A stretch of DNA of 64,000 nucleotides from Propioniciclava soli (GCF_014858005.1 NZ_JACYOT010000009.1:62001-126000); one strand, 5' to 3'. Counted from the first letter of the stretch, positions 52,394 through 60,576 are shown. Program-made: numbers and translations. The notes: generated by a model from the letters alone, not told the origin.

Positions 52394-52570
52394 TCACTCC
52401 TGGACGGAGGCGTCCTCCTGGACGGAGGCGTCCTTCATGGGACGGCACACGACCGTTCCGTCCTGAAACACGTGGCACTCGAACGTGGCTGCGTTGGCGG
52501 CCGTGGCGCCGAGCAGCGAGACGCCGGCGCCGATGAGCAGGGCGGTGGCCCAAGCGGTGATCCTCTTCAT
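52394..52570 (-). CDS. Small secreted two-cysteine peptide
   Basis: A 58-residue preprotein. MKRITAWATALLIGAGVSLL and GATAANA form a signal peptide, leaving about 31 residues: TFECHVFQDGTVVCRPM and then a duplicated DASVQE. The two cysteines are nine residues apart and could bridge. The duplicated end is an exact 18-bp tandem repeat at 52397-52432. AAGGAACC upstream is a fair Shine-Dalgarno. The family is not recognised. Confidence 0.65.
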   Translation of the reverse strand: MKRITAWATALLIGAGVSLLGATAANAATFECHVFQDGTVVCRPMKDASVQEDASVQE

Positions 52571-52703
52571 GGTGGGTTCCTTCCGGTGGTGTGCGTCACG
52601 AATCTCGTGACACCTCCCAGGAGGCCGGCAGGCCGGTCCGTGATACGCCGCCGCCCGACCGCGCATCCGGGTGTGGGTGGGGGCGTGACGATGGGTGGAG
52701 CGA

Positions 52704-53738
52704 TCAGGTCCCGGCGTCTGGCTCGTCCGCGAGCCAGGTGTCGACCTCGGTGCGCCAGGCCTGCTTGTCGTGGTCGGCAGCGAAGCTCGCGTCGATGGAG
52801 GCACGCGCGAGCGCGGCGAGCTCGGCATCGGTGCAGCCGTGGACGTGGCGGGCGGTGGCGTACTGATCGTTGAGCCGGGAGAGGAACAGCAGGGGGTCGT
52901 CGGCGCCGAGCGCGACGCGGGCGCCGGCGTCCAGCAACCGGCGCAGGGGCACGGCCCCCAGGTCGGGGTAGACGCCGAGGTGCACGTTGGAGGCCGGGCA
53001 CACCTCGAAGGAGACGCCCGCGGCCACGAGTTCGTCGAGCAGGGCCCGATCCTCCGTCGCGCGGACGCCGTGACCCAGCCGGGTCGGTTCGAGGTGGCGA
53101 AAGACCTGGCGCACGTGCTCGGGGCCGCGCAGTTCTCCGCCGTGGGGCACGCCGGGCAGACCGGCACGCCGGGCGATGCGGAATGCCCCGTCCCACTCAG
53201 CGGTGTCGCCCTCCCACTCGTCGTTGTTGAGGCCGAAGCCGCACACATCACCGGGGCCCTGGCCGGCGTGCCGGGCGGCGAGGCGGGCCAGCGTCCGGGC
53301 GTCGAAGGGGTGTCGGATGCGCGAGGCGGCGACGATGACCCCCACCTGCACCCCGGCGATGGCGGACGCGACCCGGGCCTCGTCGCAGATGATCTCGAGG
53401 GCGGGCTGCAGCCCGCCGACGGAGGCCGCGTACGAGGTCGGATCCACCTGGATCTCGAGGCGGCGCGACCCCTCCTCGGAGTCCTCGACGGCGGCGGCCC
53501 GGACGACGGTGCGCAGCGCGTCCTCGCCCTTCACCACGGCGCGAGCGATGTCGTAGAAGCGCTGGAAGCGGAACCAGCCGCGCTTGTCGGCCGGCACCTC
53601 GAGGGCGACGGAGTCCACGAGCGCGCTGGGGAGTTCGACGCCCTGGCCGCTGGCGAGCGTGACCAGGGTGGGAATGCTCATCGACCCGGTGAAGTGCAGG
53701 TGGAGGTGCGCCTTCGGCAGCCCGGTGAGCGTGCGCAT
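52704..53738 (-). CDS. Adenosine deaminase-family protein
   Basis: A 344-residue metallo-deaminase. The zinc ligands lie in KAHLHLHFTGS (H11, H13 region), in PHGGELRG with the catalytic Glu-type position, in RLGHGVRA, and in LGADDPLLF with two Asp residues. The order is that of adenosine/adenine/AMP deaminases. The sequence FTGS rather than LDGS after the HxH suggests the Add-like branch in actinobacteria; adenosine is the likeliest substrate but untested. TAGCAT six bases before the ATG suggests leaderless transcription. Confidence 0.87.
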   Translation of the reverse strand: MRTLTGLPKAHLHLHFTGSMSIPTLVTLASGQGVELPSALVDSVALEVPADKRGWFRFQRFYDIARAVVKGEDALRTVVRAAAVEDSEEGSRRLEIQVDPTSYAASVGGLQPALEIICDEARVASAIAGVQVGVIVAASRIRHPFDARTLARLAARHAGQGPGDVCGFGLNNDEWEGDTAEWDGAFRIARRAGLPGVPHGGELRGPEHVRQVFRHLEPTRLGHGVRATEDRALLDELVAAGVSFEVCPASNVHLGVYPDLGAVPLRRLLDAGARVALGADDPLLFLSRLNDQYATARHVHGCTDAELAALARASIDASFAADHDKQAWRTEVDTWLADEPDAGT

Positions 53739-53783
53739 CCGTCGATGCTACCCAGCCGCCGCCCCAGCGGGCAGGATGGGGGC

Positions 53784-54104
53784 ATGACCCAGCAGATTCC
53801 CTTGACCGACTTCATCACCCGCCACGCCGAGGGCGCCGTCGTGGTGGACGTGCGCGAGGCCGACGAGTACGCGCAGGGCCACGTTCCGGGCGCGGTGTTC
53901 GCTCCGATGAGCGACATCACGTCCCACCTGGCCGACCTGCCGCGGGGCCGCGAGGTCTACGTCATTTGCGCCGCTGGCCGCCGCAGCCTCGCGATGGCCG
54001 AACTGATGGAGGCCAACGGCATCCTGGCGATCTCCGTGGACGAGGGCACCCAGGGCTGGGTCGCCGCCGGTCAGCCGGTGGTCACCGAGTCAGACCCGCG
54101 CTGA
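53784..54104 (+). CDS. Single-domain rhodanese
   Basis: A 106-residue sulphurtransferase. VVVDVREADEYAQGHVPGAV is the CH2A motif; the active loop ICAAGRRSLA contains Cys62 as persulphide carrier. Its last 34 bp overlap the convergent metallophosphoesterase gene. CAGGAT six bases before the ATG is a possible leaderless -10. The sulphur acceptor is not indicated by neighbours. Confidence 0.9.
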   Translation: MTQQIPLTDFITRHAEGAVVVDVREADEYAQGHVPGAVFAPMSDITSHLADLPRGREVYVICAAGRRSLAMAELMEANGILAISVDEGTQGWVAAGQPVVTESDPR

Positions 54105-55081
54105 ACCCCGGCGCCTGCGAGTCGCGCGCGGGCGTCCGCGCTGCTGATGGAGGGGTGGACGCCCTCGCCGCGGGCCAGGGGCACGGCCGTGACGACGAAG
54201 GAATCCTCGAACAGCTCGACCAGGGAGAAGCCGGTGTTGGCGTCCTGGCCGCGCAGGTCGGGGCTGAGGCCGACCTCCTGGGTGTAGGTCAGCGAGGACG
54301 CCATGGCCACCGGGACGCCCGCCACCGTGCCGAACCCCGTCTGGTGGAAGTGGCCCGAGAGGATCAGGCGGGTGTCGGTGCCGCGCACGACCTCGGCGAG
54401 GGCACCGGGGTTGCGGAGCGGCCACAGTTCAGTGGCGTCCTGGGGCTGGGGGAGCGGGCAGTGGTGGACGACGAGAACGGTGCCAGCCTCAGCGGGGTGC
54501 TCGAGCCGGGCCGAGAGCCAACTGAGGGCCTCATCGCTGAGCTGACCCGCCGGCGTCCCGGGGACGTTGGAGTCCACCGTCAGCACGCGCAGCCCGCGGA
54601 GGTCGTGCTCGCCCAGGATGAGACCTGAAGGTCCCACGCCGTCGCCGATCCCGAGGCCGGCCCGGAAGGCCGCGCGTTCGTCGTGGTTGCCGTTGCCCCA
54701 GATCACGCGGACGCCTGCCGTCGCCGCTGCGGCGCCGACCTGTTCGGCCAAGAAGGCGTAGGACGCCGGCGAGCCGTCGTCGGAGAGATCCCCGGAGAAC
54801 ACCCATGCGTCGCAGCGCACACCCCAGGTGGTGAGTACGTCCAGGGCGGCGGTGAGACGGGCTCGGGCGTCCACCACGCCGTCGATGCGGGAGCCGTCGC
54901 CGGTGAGGTGAAGGTCGGACAGGTGCGCCAGCACGTGGCGGGGCCGCGGCCGGGAGAGCGGGGGTTGGGGAGTCGCTGCGGACGCGGTGCTATCGGTGGA
55001 CGCGGTGGTGGCGGGCGCCGGGCCCCGCGGGCTCGATGGTGTTGCGCCGGTGGCGGAAGGATCCAGGGGTGGTGGGGTCAT
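54071..55081 (-). CDS. Metallophosphoesterase (CpdA/Icc-like)
   Basis: A 336-residue phosphoesterase. After a Pro/Ser/Thr-rich N-terminal 45 residues come HLSDLHL, FSGDLSDDG, IWGNGNHDERAAF, VVHHCPLP and LSGHFHQTGFG, the complete metal-ligand set of the cyclic-nucleotide phosphodiesterase type. It probably hydrolyses cAMP or another phosphodiester; cyclic-nucleotide genes are not visible here. The ATG has AGGAGGACACG upstream. The 600-bp gap before it holds repeat array B. Confidence 0.86.
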   Translation of the reverse strand: MTPPPLDPSATGATPSSPRGPAPATTASTDSTASAATPQPPLSRPRPRHVLAHLSDLHLTGDGSRIDGVVDARARLTAALDVLTTWGVRCDAWVFSGDLSDDGSPASYAFLAEQVGAAAATAGVRVIWGNGNHDERAAFRAGLGIGDGVGPSGLILGEHDLRGLRVLTVDSNVPGTPAGQLSDEALSWLSARLEHPAEAGTVLVVHHCPLPQPQDATELWPLRNPGALAEVVRGTDTRLILSGHFHQTGFGTVAGVPVAMASSLTYTQEVGLSPDLRGQDANTGFSLVELFEDSFVVTAVPLARGEGVHPSISSADARARLAGAGVQRGSDSVTTG

Positions 55082-55324
55082 CGTGTCCTCCTCAGTCACT
55101 GCCTCAGGGTAGGGGCTGGGGCTGACAATCGAGCGCGTCGAGGTGCACCGGACCCAGCCGATCAGGCAGCGACCTCGGGGCGGGCGGGTTTGTCGCACCG
55201 GCGGCGTCCGACAGCGGGGCCCATGCTGCGTTGGCGTCGAAGCCAGGGATGGTGTTCGGGTCCACAACCGGCAAGTCCGGATCCGGTGTGGGTGTCGCGA
55301 TTGCTCTGCCGGGGGTGTCGGCCC

Positions 55325-55552
55325 CACATGGCGCGCCATGCGATCACGTGGCGCGCTCAGTGATCACGTGGCGCAGGGGAACTTACGTGGCGCAGGGGAA
55401 CTCACGAGGCGCAGCGGAACTCACGTGGCGGGCCTTGGACGGGCCTCCAGGTGAGGCCCGCATCGCCATGTGAGGTCGGGGCGCGCCACGTGAGCTCAGG
55501 GTGCGCCACGTGAGGTCGGGGTGCGCCAGGTGCAAGGGGAATGCGCGACGTG
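55325..55552. repeat. Convergent 19-20-bp-periodic CACGTGGCGCA array, locus B
   Basis: Six forward units begin at 55325, 55345, 55365, 55384, 55403 and 55422 (CACGTGGCGCA with one or two changes each). The last opens a 36-bp core (55420-55455). Six reverse units end at 55453 (in the core), 55472, 55492, 55512, 55532 and 55552. The layout is symmetrical, six against six. The core is the reverse complement of the locus A core with 33 of 36 identities. It lies between ppa and the metallophosphoesterase gene, both minus strand. The remaining gap 55082-55324 shows no gene. Confidence 0.92.
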
Positions 55553-55607
55553 AGACGAGCTGAGCTGATCGAGATCAGGCTGACTCCGGAGGAACCGACG
55601 GCCCTGC

Positions 55608-55676
55608 TCACACTCCGGTTCCTGCCTCAAACTCCGGCTCCAAACCTGGAGTTTGAGACCCAAGCGTGCGTGTCGC
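55608..55676. repeat. 68-bp-class palindromic repeat, copy 4 (degenerate left arm)
   Basis: CTCAAACTCCGGCTCC and CCTGGAGTTTGAG form the inner stem, and the right arm continues ACCCAAGCGTGCGTGTCG as in copies 1-3. The left outer arm (GCTCACACTCCGGTTCCTGC) no longer pairs well. It begins 22 bp downstream of the ppa stop and 55 bp from array B. Confidence 0.75.
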
Positions 55677-55697
55677 GGCCCCACCGGGGGCCGGTGC

Positions 55698-56306
55698 TCA
55701 GCCCTCCGCGGGCTTCTCGTCGTGGAGGCCGCCGATGGTGTCGCGGGCGTCGCCGCCCTGGGGCGGGGTGAACTCGTTCTCGAAGTCGGTGCCGCGGGCG
55801 CGATCCCAGCTGGCGCGGATCTCGTTCTCCGCGTCCTCGCGGGCGACCCAGACGGCTCCCTCGACGGACTTGCCGGGCTCGAGATCCTTGTACACCGAGA
55901 AGAAGTGCTCGATCTCCAGCAGCGCGAGGTCGGCGAGGTCGGTGAGGTTGCGCAGGCCCTGCTGACGGATGTCGGCGATCGGCACGCACAGCACCTTGTC
56001 GTCACCGCCCATCTCGTCCTGCATCCGGAACATGCCGATGGCGCGGCACTCGATGAGCGCCCCGGGGAACGTCGCCTCGGGCAGCAGCACCATCGCGTCG
56101 AGCGGGTCGCCGTCCTGCCCGAGGGTGCCCTCGATGAAGCCGTAGTCGTTCGGGTACTGCGTGGAGGTGAACAGCGTGCGATCGAGGCGGATCCGGCCGT
56201 TGTGGTGATCCATCTCGTACTTGTTCTTGGTGCCCTTGGGGATCTCGACGGTCACGTCGAAGCGGAGTTCAGGCTTCATCTTGGGACGTTCGAACGCGTG
56301 ACGCAT
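55698..56306 (-). CDS. ppa: Inorganic pyrophosphatase (family I)
   Basis: A 202-residue soluble pyrophosphatase. Motifs: EIPKGTKNKYEMD, YPNDYGFIEGTLG and the signature DGDPLDAMVL (65-74) with the three Mg-binding aspartates. It removes pyrophosphate from biosynthesis. A nine-residue N-terminal extension and a C-terminal acidic tail of about 25 residues make it longer than typical 160-170-residue family members. An internal ATG (56279) would give the short form, but the AAGGAA Shine-Dalgarno favours 56306. It diverges from dacB. Confidence 0.95.
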   Translation of the reverse strand: MRHAFERPKMKPELRFDVTVEIPKGTKNKYEMDHHNGRIRLDRTLFTSTQYPNDYGFIEGTLGQDGDPLDAMVLLPEATFPGALIECRAIGMFRMQDEMGGDDKVLCVPIADIRQQGLRNLTDLADLALLEIEHFFSVYKDLEPGKSVEGAVWVAREDAENEIRASWDRARGTDFENEFTPPQGGDARDTIGGLHDEKPAEG

Positions 56307-56406
56307 CGGGGTTCCTTCGGCTCGTGGGTCAGAACAGGTTTGAGCGTAGCGGGTGGCAGGATGGGGGTCACCCTCCCGGCGTCACCTCCGGGAGTGACGA
56401 CAGGAG

Positions 56407-57861
56407 ATGCGCGTGGCACGTCGCCGGGGCTGGGTCTGGCCGACCGTCACCTGGATCGCCGTGCTCACCGTCGGCGTGGCCGTCTGGGTGGTTCGGTTCC
56501 CCGTGGCGCAGGCGCTCGACACCGACCCCCGGGTCGGCGTCGGCCACGTGGCGGCGCGTCCCGTGGCCGACGCCCCGGACGCCGTCCTCCCCGTCCTCCC
56601 CGCCCCCTCCGTCACCCCCACCTCCGACCCCGCCACCCCCGTCCCCGCCACCCCCGTTCCCGATCCAGGCACCCCCGACCCAGACACCCCCAATCCCGCC
56701 GCCGTCGCGGCCCGGCTGGCCGCGATCCCCAACCCGGGCGGGGGCGACATCGTGGGCGTCGTGCTGGATGCCCGCACCGGGGCCGAGATTCACCGGATCG
56801 GCGACGGGGTGCGGACGCCGGCGTCCAGCATGAAGGTGCTCTCGGGGGTGGTGGCCCTCGACGTGCTCGGCCCCGAGACCCGCTTCGCGACCACGGCCCT
56901 CCTCACCGCCGACGCCGGCACGGTCGTGCTCCGCGGTGGAGGGGACCCGCTGCTCACCTCGGCCCCGGCCGCCGCGGGCACCCACCCCCAGCCGGCCTCG
57001 CTGCAGGAGCTGGCCGCGGCGACGTCGGCCGCGCTGCAGGCGCGCGGGATCGGCACGGTCGCGCTCGACCTCGACGCCACGCGCTTCGGCGGCCCGGCCT
57101 GGAATCCGGAGTGGCCCGACATCTTCGCCACCTCGGTGGCGCCCATCACCGCCCTGACGGCCGACCACGCGCGCCCCGACCCGGCGAGCGCCGTGCGCGA
57201 CCCCGACCCGGCGCGCTTCGCCGCCACCCGCTTCGCCGAGGCCCTGAGGTCGGCCGGCATCGCCGTGACCGCCGTCAACCCCGCGGCCACGCCCGGTGAT
57301 GCCGTCGAGCTCGCCCACGTGGAGTCCCCGCCGGTGCGCGCCCTGGTGGGGGAGTCGCTGCTGCGCTCCGACAACGACACCGCCGAAACCCTCACCTGGC
57401 AGGTCGCGGTGGCGCGCGGCCGCCCCGCGACCCCGGCGGACGCCGCCGCCGTCCTGGCCGAGGAGCTCCAACGCCTCGGGCTGTGGACCGACGGCATGGT
57501 GGTGCACGACGGCAACGGCATCGCCGGCACGAACCAGGTGAGCCCGGACGCGCTGGCCCGCGCGGTGGCCCTGGGCATCGCCCACGACGACCTCCGCGCC
57601 CTCGCCACCGGGCTGCCCGTCGCCGGCGTCACCGGCACGCTCGCGGAGCGCTACACCGCGCCCGATTCCCTCGCCGGCCGCGGCGTCGTGCGGGCCAAGA
57701 CCGGCACCATCCGCGGGGTCAACACCCTCACGGGGTACACGGTGACCGCCGACGGCCATCCGCTGGTGTTCGCGTTCATGGTGTCCGGCGGAGCGGGGCA
57801 GACCTCGGCCCGCGCCTGGCTGGACGCGGCGAGCGCGGCGCTCGCGTCCTGCGGCTGCTGA
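56407..57861 (+). CDS. dacB: D-alanyl-D-alanine carboxypeptidase/endopeptidase (PBP4, family S13)
   Basis: A 484-residue penicillin-binding protein trimming peptidoglycan peptides. One N-terminal membrane segment (TWIAVLTVGVAVWVVRF) is followed by a Pro/Thr/Asp linker with short repeats (PATPVPDPGTPDPDTP, about 76-97). Active-site motifs are S140-S-M-K143, S321-D-N323 and K431-T-G. It starts the run dacB-DUF2342-tilS-hpt, the same order I recall from M. tuberculosis beside ppa. Confidence 0.91.
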   Translation: MRVARRRGWVWPTVTWIAVLTVGVAVWVVRFPVAQALDTDPRVGVGHVAARPVADAPDAVLPVLPAPSVTPTSDPATPVPATPVPDPGTPDPDTPNPAAVAARLAAIPNPGGGDIVGVVLDARTGAEIHRIGDGVRTPASSMKVLSGVVALDVLGPETRFATTALLTADAGTVVLRGGGDPLLTSAPAAAGTHPQPASLQELAAATSAALQARGIGTVALDLDATRFGGPAWNPEWPDIFATSVAPITALTADHARPDPASAVRDPDPARFAATRFAEALRSAGIAVTAVNPAATPGDAVELAHVESPPVRALVGESLLRSDNDTAETLTWQVAVARGRPATPADAAAVLAEELQRLGLWTDGMVVHDGNGIAGTNQVSPDALARAVALGIAHDDLRALATGLPVAGVTGTLAERYTAPDSLAGRGVVRAKTGTIRGVNTLTGYTVTADGHPLVFAFMVSGGAGQTSARAWLDAASAALASCGC

Positions 57862-57899
57862 GCGCGTCGACCCGGCCAGGCCCGCCTACGCTGGGCGGC

Positions 57900-58874
57900 A
57901 TGGGATCGGTTCCGCACGTCGACGCCGGCGCCGCCGTCGCGACCGGGGTGCGACTGATGCCCCCCGGCCCGGCCCGATCGCCGGCGCAGGCGCGCGCCCT
58001 CGTGTCCTCCTTGCGCCGGGCCGCCGCGGCGTCGGTGCAGCCCGTGGCCGACGTCACCCGGCTCGACGCCACCGCCGCGGGGCCCATGCGCATCGTCGAC
58101 CGGGCCTCGTGGCTCCAGGCGAACGTGACCATGGCGGTCGCGATGGTGGCGGAGGGCTCCGCCGAGCACCGCGCGCCGCAGGGCCTGCGTGAGCGCCTCG
58201 CCGCCCGCGCGAACGGCGCCCAGCTCGGGGCGGTGCTGGCGGCGTTGGGCACCCGCATCCTCGGCCAGTGGTTGCCGTTCGCGCCGGAGCCGCAGCTCCT
58301 GCTGGTGGCGCCCAACGTGGCCAAGGTGGAGGCGTCGCTCGGCGTCCGGCCCCGGGACTTCCGGCTGTGGGTCTGCCTGCACGAGCAGACCCATCGCCTC
58401 CAGTTCGCGCGCGCCCCCTGGTTGCGCGACCACCTGATCGGCGAGATGGCTTTGCTGCTGGCCGACGTGGACGCCGCCGCCGGGCCCGAGCGCCCGCACA
58501 GCCTCGTCGAGGCCGCGCTGAGCCCCGATCAACGTGTGGTGTTCGCCCGCGTCGGGGCCGTGATGGCCCTGCTGGAGGGGTACGCCGACGACATGATGGA
58601 CCGGGTGGGTCCCGATGTCGTGCCCACGGTCGCCCACATCCGCCGCACGTTCGAGGCGCGGCGCCACCGCGGCGGCGCCGTCGCAGTGCTCAACCGCCTG
58701 CTGGGCATGGACGTGAAGCTCGCCCAGTACCGCGACGGCGCCCGCTTCTGCCGGGCCGTCATCGGTCGGGTCGGCGTCGACGGACTCAATGCCGCCTACG
58801 ACGGCCCCGAGCAGCTCCCGAGCGCCGCCGAGATCGCCGACCCCGGGCGCTGGGTGCGCCGCGTCCACGGCTGA
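57900..58874 (+). CDS. Zinc-dependent metalloprotease-like protein (DUF2342/zincin)
   Basis: A 324-residue actinobacterial protein of the coenzyme F420/zincin-like group. H161-E-Q-T-H165 in WVCLHEQTHRLQF is a gluzincin-type zinc motif; ALLEGYADDMMD supplies a likely third ligand. No signal peptide is seen, so it appears cytoplasmic. The substrate is unknown. TACGCT seven bases before the ATG could give an internal leaderless start within the dacB-hpt run. Its stop shares one base with the tilS ATG. Confidence 0.85.
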   Translation: MGSVPHVDAGAAVATGVRLMPPGPARSPAQARALVSSLRRAAAASVQPVADVTRLDATAAGPMRIVDRASWLQANVTMAVAMVAEGSAEHRAPQGLRERLAARANGAQLGAVLAALGTRILGQWLPFAPEPQLLLVAPNVAKVEASLGVRPRDFRLWVCLHEQTHRLQFARAPWLRDHLIGEMALLLADVDAAAGPERPHSLVEAALSPDQRVVFARVGAVMALLEGYADDMMDRVGPDVVPTVAHIRRTFEARRHRGGAVAVLNRLLGMDVKLAQYRDGARFCRAVIGRVGVDGLNAAYDGPEQLPSAAEIADPGRWVRRVHG

Positions 58875-59818
58875 TGGCCCGGCGCGCCCTGGGGCCGGCC
58901 ACGCTGCGCGTCGTGCAGGCGGTGGACGCCCTCGCCCCCGCCCCCTGGCTGGTCGCGTGCTCCGGGGGAGCGGACTCCTTGGCGCTCGCCTGGGCCGCCC
59001 ACCACGTCGCGACCCGCCGCGGCACCCGCGCCCGGGCCCTCGTCGTCGACCACCAGCTGCAGGCCGGGTCGGACGCCGTGGCCGCCCGCGTGGTCGCCAC
59101 GCTGGCCACGTTCGGGCTCGATGCCCACGCCGTCCCCGTCGTCGTCGGCCACGACGGGGCCGGGCCCGAGGCGTCCGCCCGGGCAGCGCGCCACGCCGCC
59201 CTCGCAGCGGGCCTCGCCCCCGACGAACGCGTCCTGCTGGGCCACACCTTGGACGACCAGGCCGAGACCGTGCTGCTCGGCCTGGCGCGCGGCTCGGGTC
59301 TCGCGTCGCTGGGTGGCATGGCGGCCGCGCGGGACCATCTCAGCCGGCCCCTGCTCGGGTTGCGCCGAGACACCACGCGCGCCTGCTGCGACGAGCTCGG
59401 TCTCACGCCGTGGGACGACCCCATGAACGCCGACCGCCACTTCGCGCGCGTCCGCGTCCGCGACGTCGTGCTGCCCGTGCTCGAGGCCGAGCTCGGCCCG
59501 GGCGTCGCCGAGGCCCTGGCCCGCACCGCCCAGATCGCCCGCGCGGCGTCGGAGGAGTTGGACGCCCGCGCGCCGTTCCCCGACGCGCTCGCCGCAGACT
59601 GCGCCCACCTGGCCGGGCTCGCTCCCGGCCAGCGGCGCCGCGCGCTGCGCGCCTGGCTGCTGCGGATGGGTGCGGTCGAGGCGCAGGCCGTGCACGTGGC
59701 CGCGGTGGAGCGGCTGGTCACCGCCTGGCGCGGCCAACGCGGGGTCGACGTGCCGGGCGGCCGGGTGGCCCGCCGGGACGGGCGCCTGACCTGGACGCCC
59801 CGTTCCGCGTTAGGCTGA
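58874..59818 (+). CDS. tilS: tRNA(Ile)-lysidine synthase
   Basis: A 314-residue PP-loop ATPase that converts C34 of tRNA-Ile(CAU) to lysidine so that it reads AUA. The PP-loop is ACSGGADSLAL (28-38), with ALVVDHQLQ, the GHTLDDQAETVLLGLARGSG motif and RPLLGLRR following. The C-terminal substrate-binding part is short, as in other actinobacteria. The ATG overlaps the previous stop; hpt follows after four bases. Confidence 0.93.
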   Translation: MARRALGPATLRVVQAVDALAPAPWLVACSGGADSLALAWAAHHVATRRGTRARALVVDHQLQAGSDAVAARVVATLATFGLDAHAVPVVVGHDGAGPEASARAARHAALAAGLAPDERVLLGHTLDDQAETVLLGLARGSGLASLGGMAAARDHLSRPLLGLRRDTTRACCDELGLTPWDDPMNADRHFARVRVRDVVLPVLEAELGPGVAEALARTAQIARAASEELDARAPFPDALAADCAHLAGLAPGQRRRALRAWLLRMGAVEAQAVHVAAVERLVTAWRGQRGVDVPGGRVARRDGRLTWTPRSALG

Positions 59819-59822
59819 GCAG

Positions 59823-60374
59823 GTGAAGGCCTCCCAGATCCCCGCGGAACTGACCCAGGTGCTGTACACGAAGGAGCAGGTGGACGATCGCCTGCGCGAC
59901 GTGGCGGCCGAGATCGACGCCGAGTACGGCGACAAGGACCTCCTCCTCGTGGGCGTCCTCAACGGCGCCGTCATGGTGATGGCCGACCTCTCCCGGGCGC
60001 TGCGCAGCCACGTGGAGATGGACTGGATGGCGATCTCGTCCTACGGGTCCGGCACCCAGAGCTCCGGCGTCGTGCGCATCCTCAAGGACCTCACCACCGA
60101 CATCGAGGGCCGCCACGTCCTGGTGGTGGAGGACATCATCGACACCGGCCTCACGCTGGCCTACCTGATGCAGAACCTCGCTTCGCGCAAGCCCGCCAGC
60201 CTCGAGATCATGACGATGTTCCGCAAGCCGGAGGCGCTGAAGAACCCGGTGTCGGTGAAATACGTCGGCTTCGACCTGCCCGACGAGTTCGTCGTGGGCT
60301 ACGGCCTCGACTACGCCGGTCGGTACCGCAACCTCACCGACGTGGGCACCCTCGCCCCCCACGTCTACGCCTGA
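59823..60374 (+). CDS. hpt: Hypoxanthine(-guanine) phosphoribosyltransferase
   Basis: A 183-residue purine-salvage enzyme. LLVGVLNGAVMVMADLSRAL, the flexible loop SSYGSGTQSSG, the PRPP motif VLVVEDIIDTGLT and KYVGFDLPDEFVVGYGLDYA are all present. The start is GTG 59823, six bases after TAGGCT, so it may have its own leaderless transcript as well as read-through from tilS. ftsH often follows in this order, but here the methionine transporter does. Confidence 0.95.
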   Translation: MKASQIPAELTQVLYTKEQVDDRLRDVAAEIDAEYGDKDLLLVGVLNGAVMVMADLSRALRSHVEMDWMAISSYGSGTQSSGVVRILKDLTTDIEGRHVLVVEDIIDTGLTLAYLMQNLASRKPASLEIMTMFRKPEALKNPVSVKYVGFDLPDEFVVGYGLDYAGRYRNLTDVGTLAPHVYA

Positions 60375-60381
60375 GGCGGGG

Positions 60382-60401
60382 CAACCCCCGGCCGGGGGTT
60401 G
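60382..60401. terminator. 20-bp perfect palindrome after hpt
   Basis: CAACCCCCGGCCGGGGGTTG is perfectly symmetrical and begins seven bases after the hpt stop. It is a likely transcription end for hpt. Its last bases overlap the -35 of the putative metQ promoter. Confidence 0.65.
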
Positions 60402-60428
60402 GAGCACCGGCGAACGCGGTACTAGTCT
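60399..60428 (+). promoter_or_regulatory. Putative promoter of leader-metQNI
   Basis: TTGGAG (60399-60404) and TAGTCT (60423-60428) are separated by 18 bases. A start near 60435 would give an untranslated stretch of about 45 bases before the leader peptide. Confidence 0.42.
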
Positions 60429-60480
60429 GAGGGACACAAAAGGTCGGCCCGGCGCCGGCCCCGCAGTACGGGAGGTTATG

Positions 60481-60576
60481 GTGGCGCGTCGCGTGCCCAT
60501 GGTCCGGCAGCCGTTGGCCTGCTGGTCGCGCCGCCACATCGACATGATGCGGGCGAACTCCGACCGCTGTCGCTGA
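60481..60576 (+). CDS. Putative sulphur-responsive leader peptide of the metQNI operon
   Basis: A 31-codon frame with GGAGG five bases before GTG 60481 (an in-frame ATG lies at 60478). It ends SRRHIDMMRANSDRCR. The pattern RRHIDLMR...CR matches the short leader peptides found before sulphur and methionine genes in actinobacteria, in which translation of terminal Cys codons is thought to control downstream genes. Only one Cys codon is near the stop, and ATG codons occur twice in HIDMM. A GC-rich imperfect hairpin (about 60631-60654) and partly repeated AGCACCGCAC units fill the 195 bp before metQ. Confidence 0.7.
   Translation: MARRVPMVRQPLACWSRRHIDMMRANSDRCR

Noticed and set aside
54930-54945. 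CACGTGGCG matches inside coding regions (for example near 54934 and 56545) as extra array units
   Set aside because: Single isolated matches in GC-rich codons without neighbours at 19-20 bp are expected by chance.
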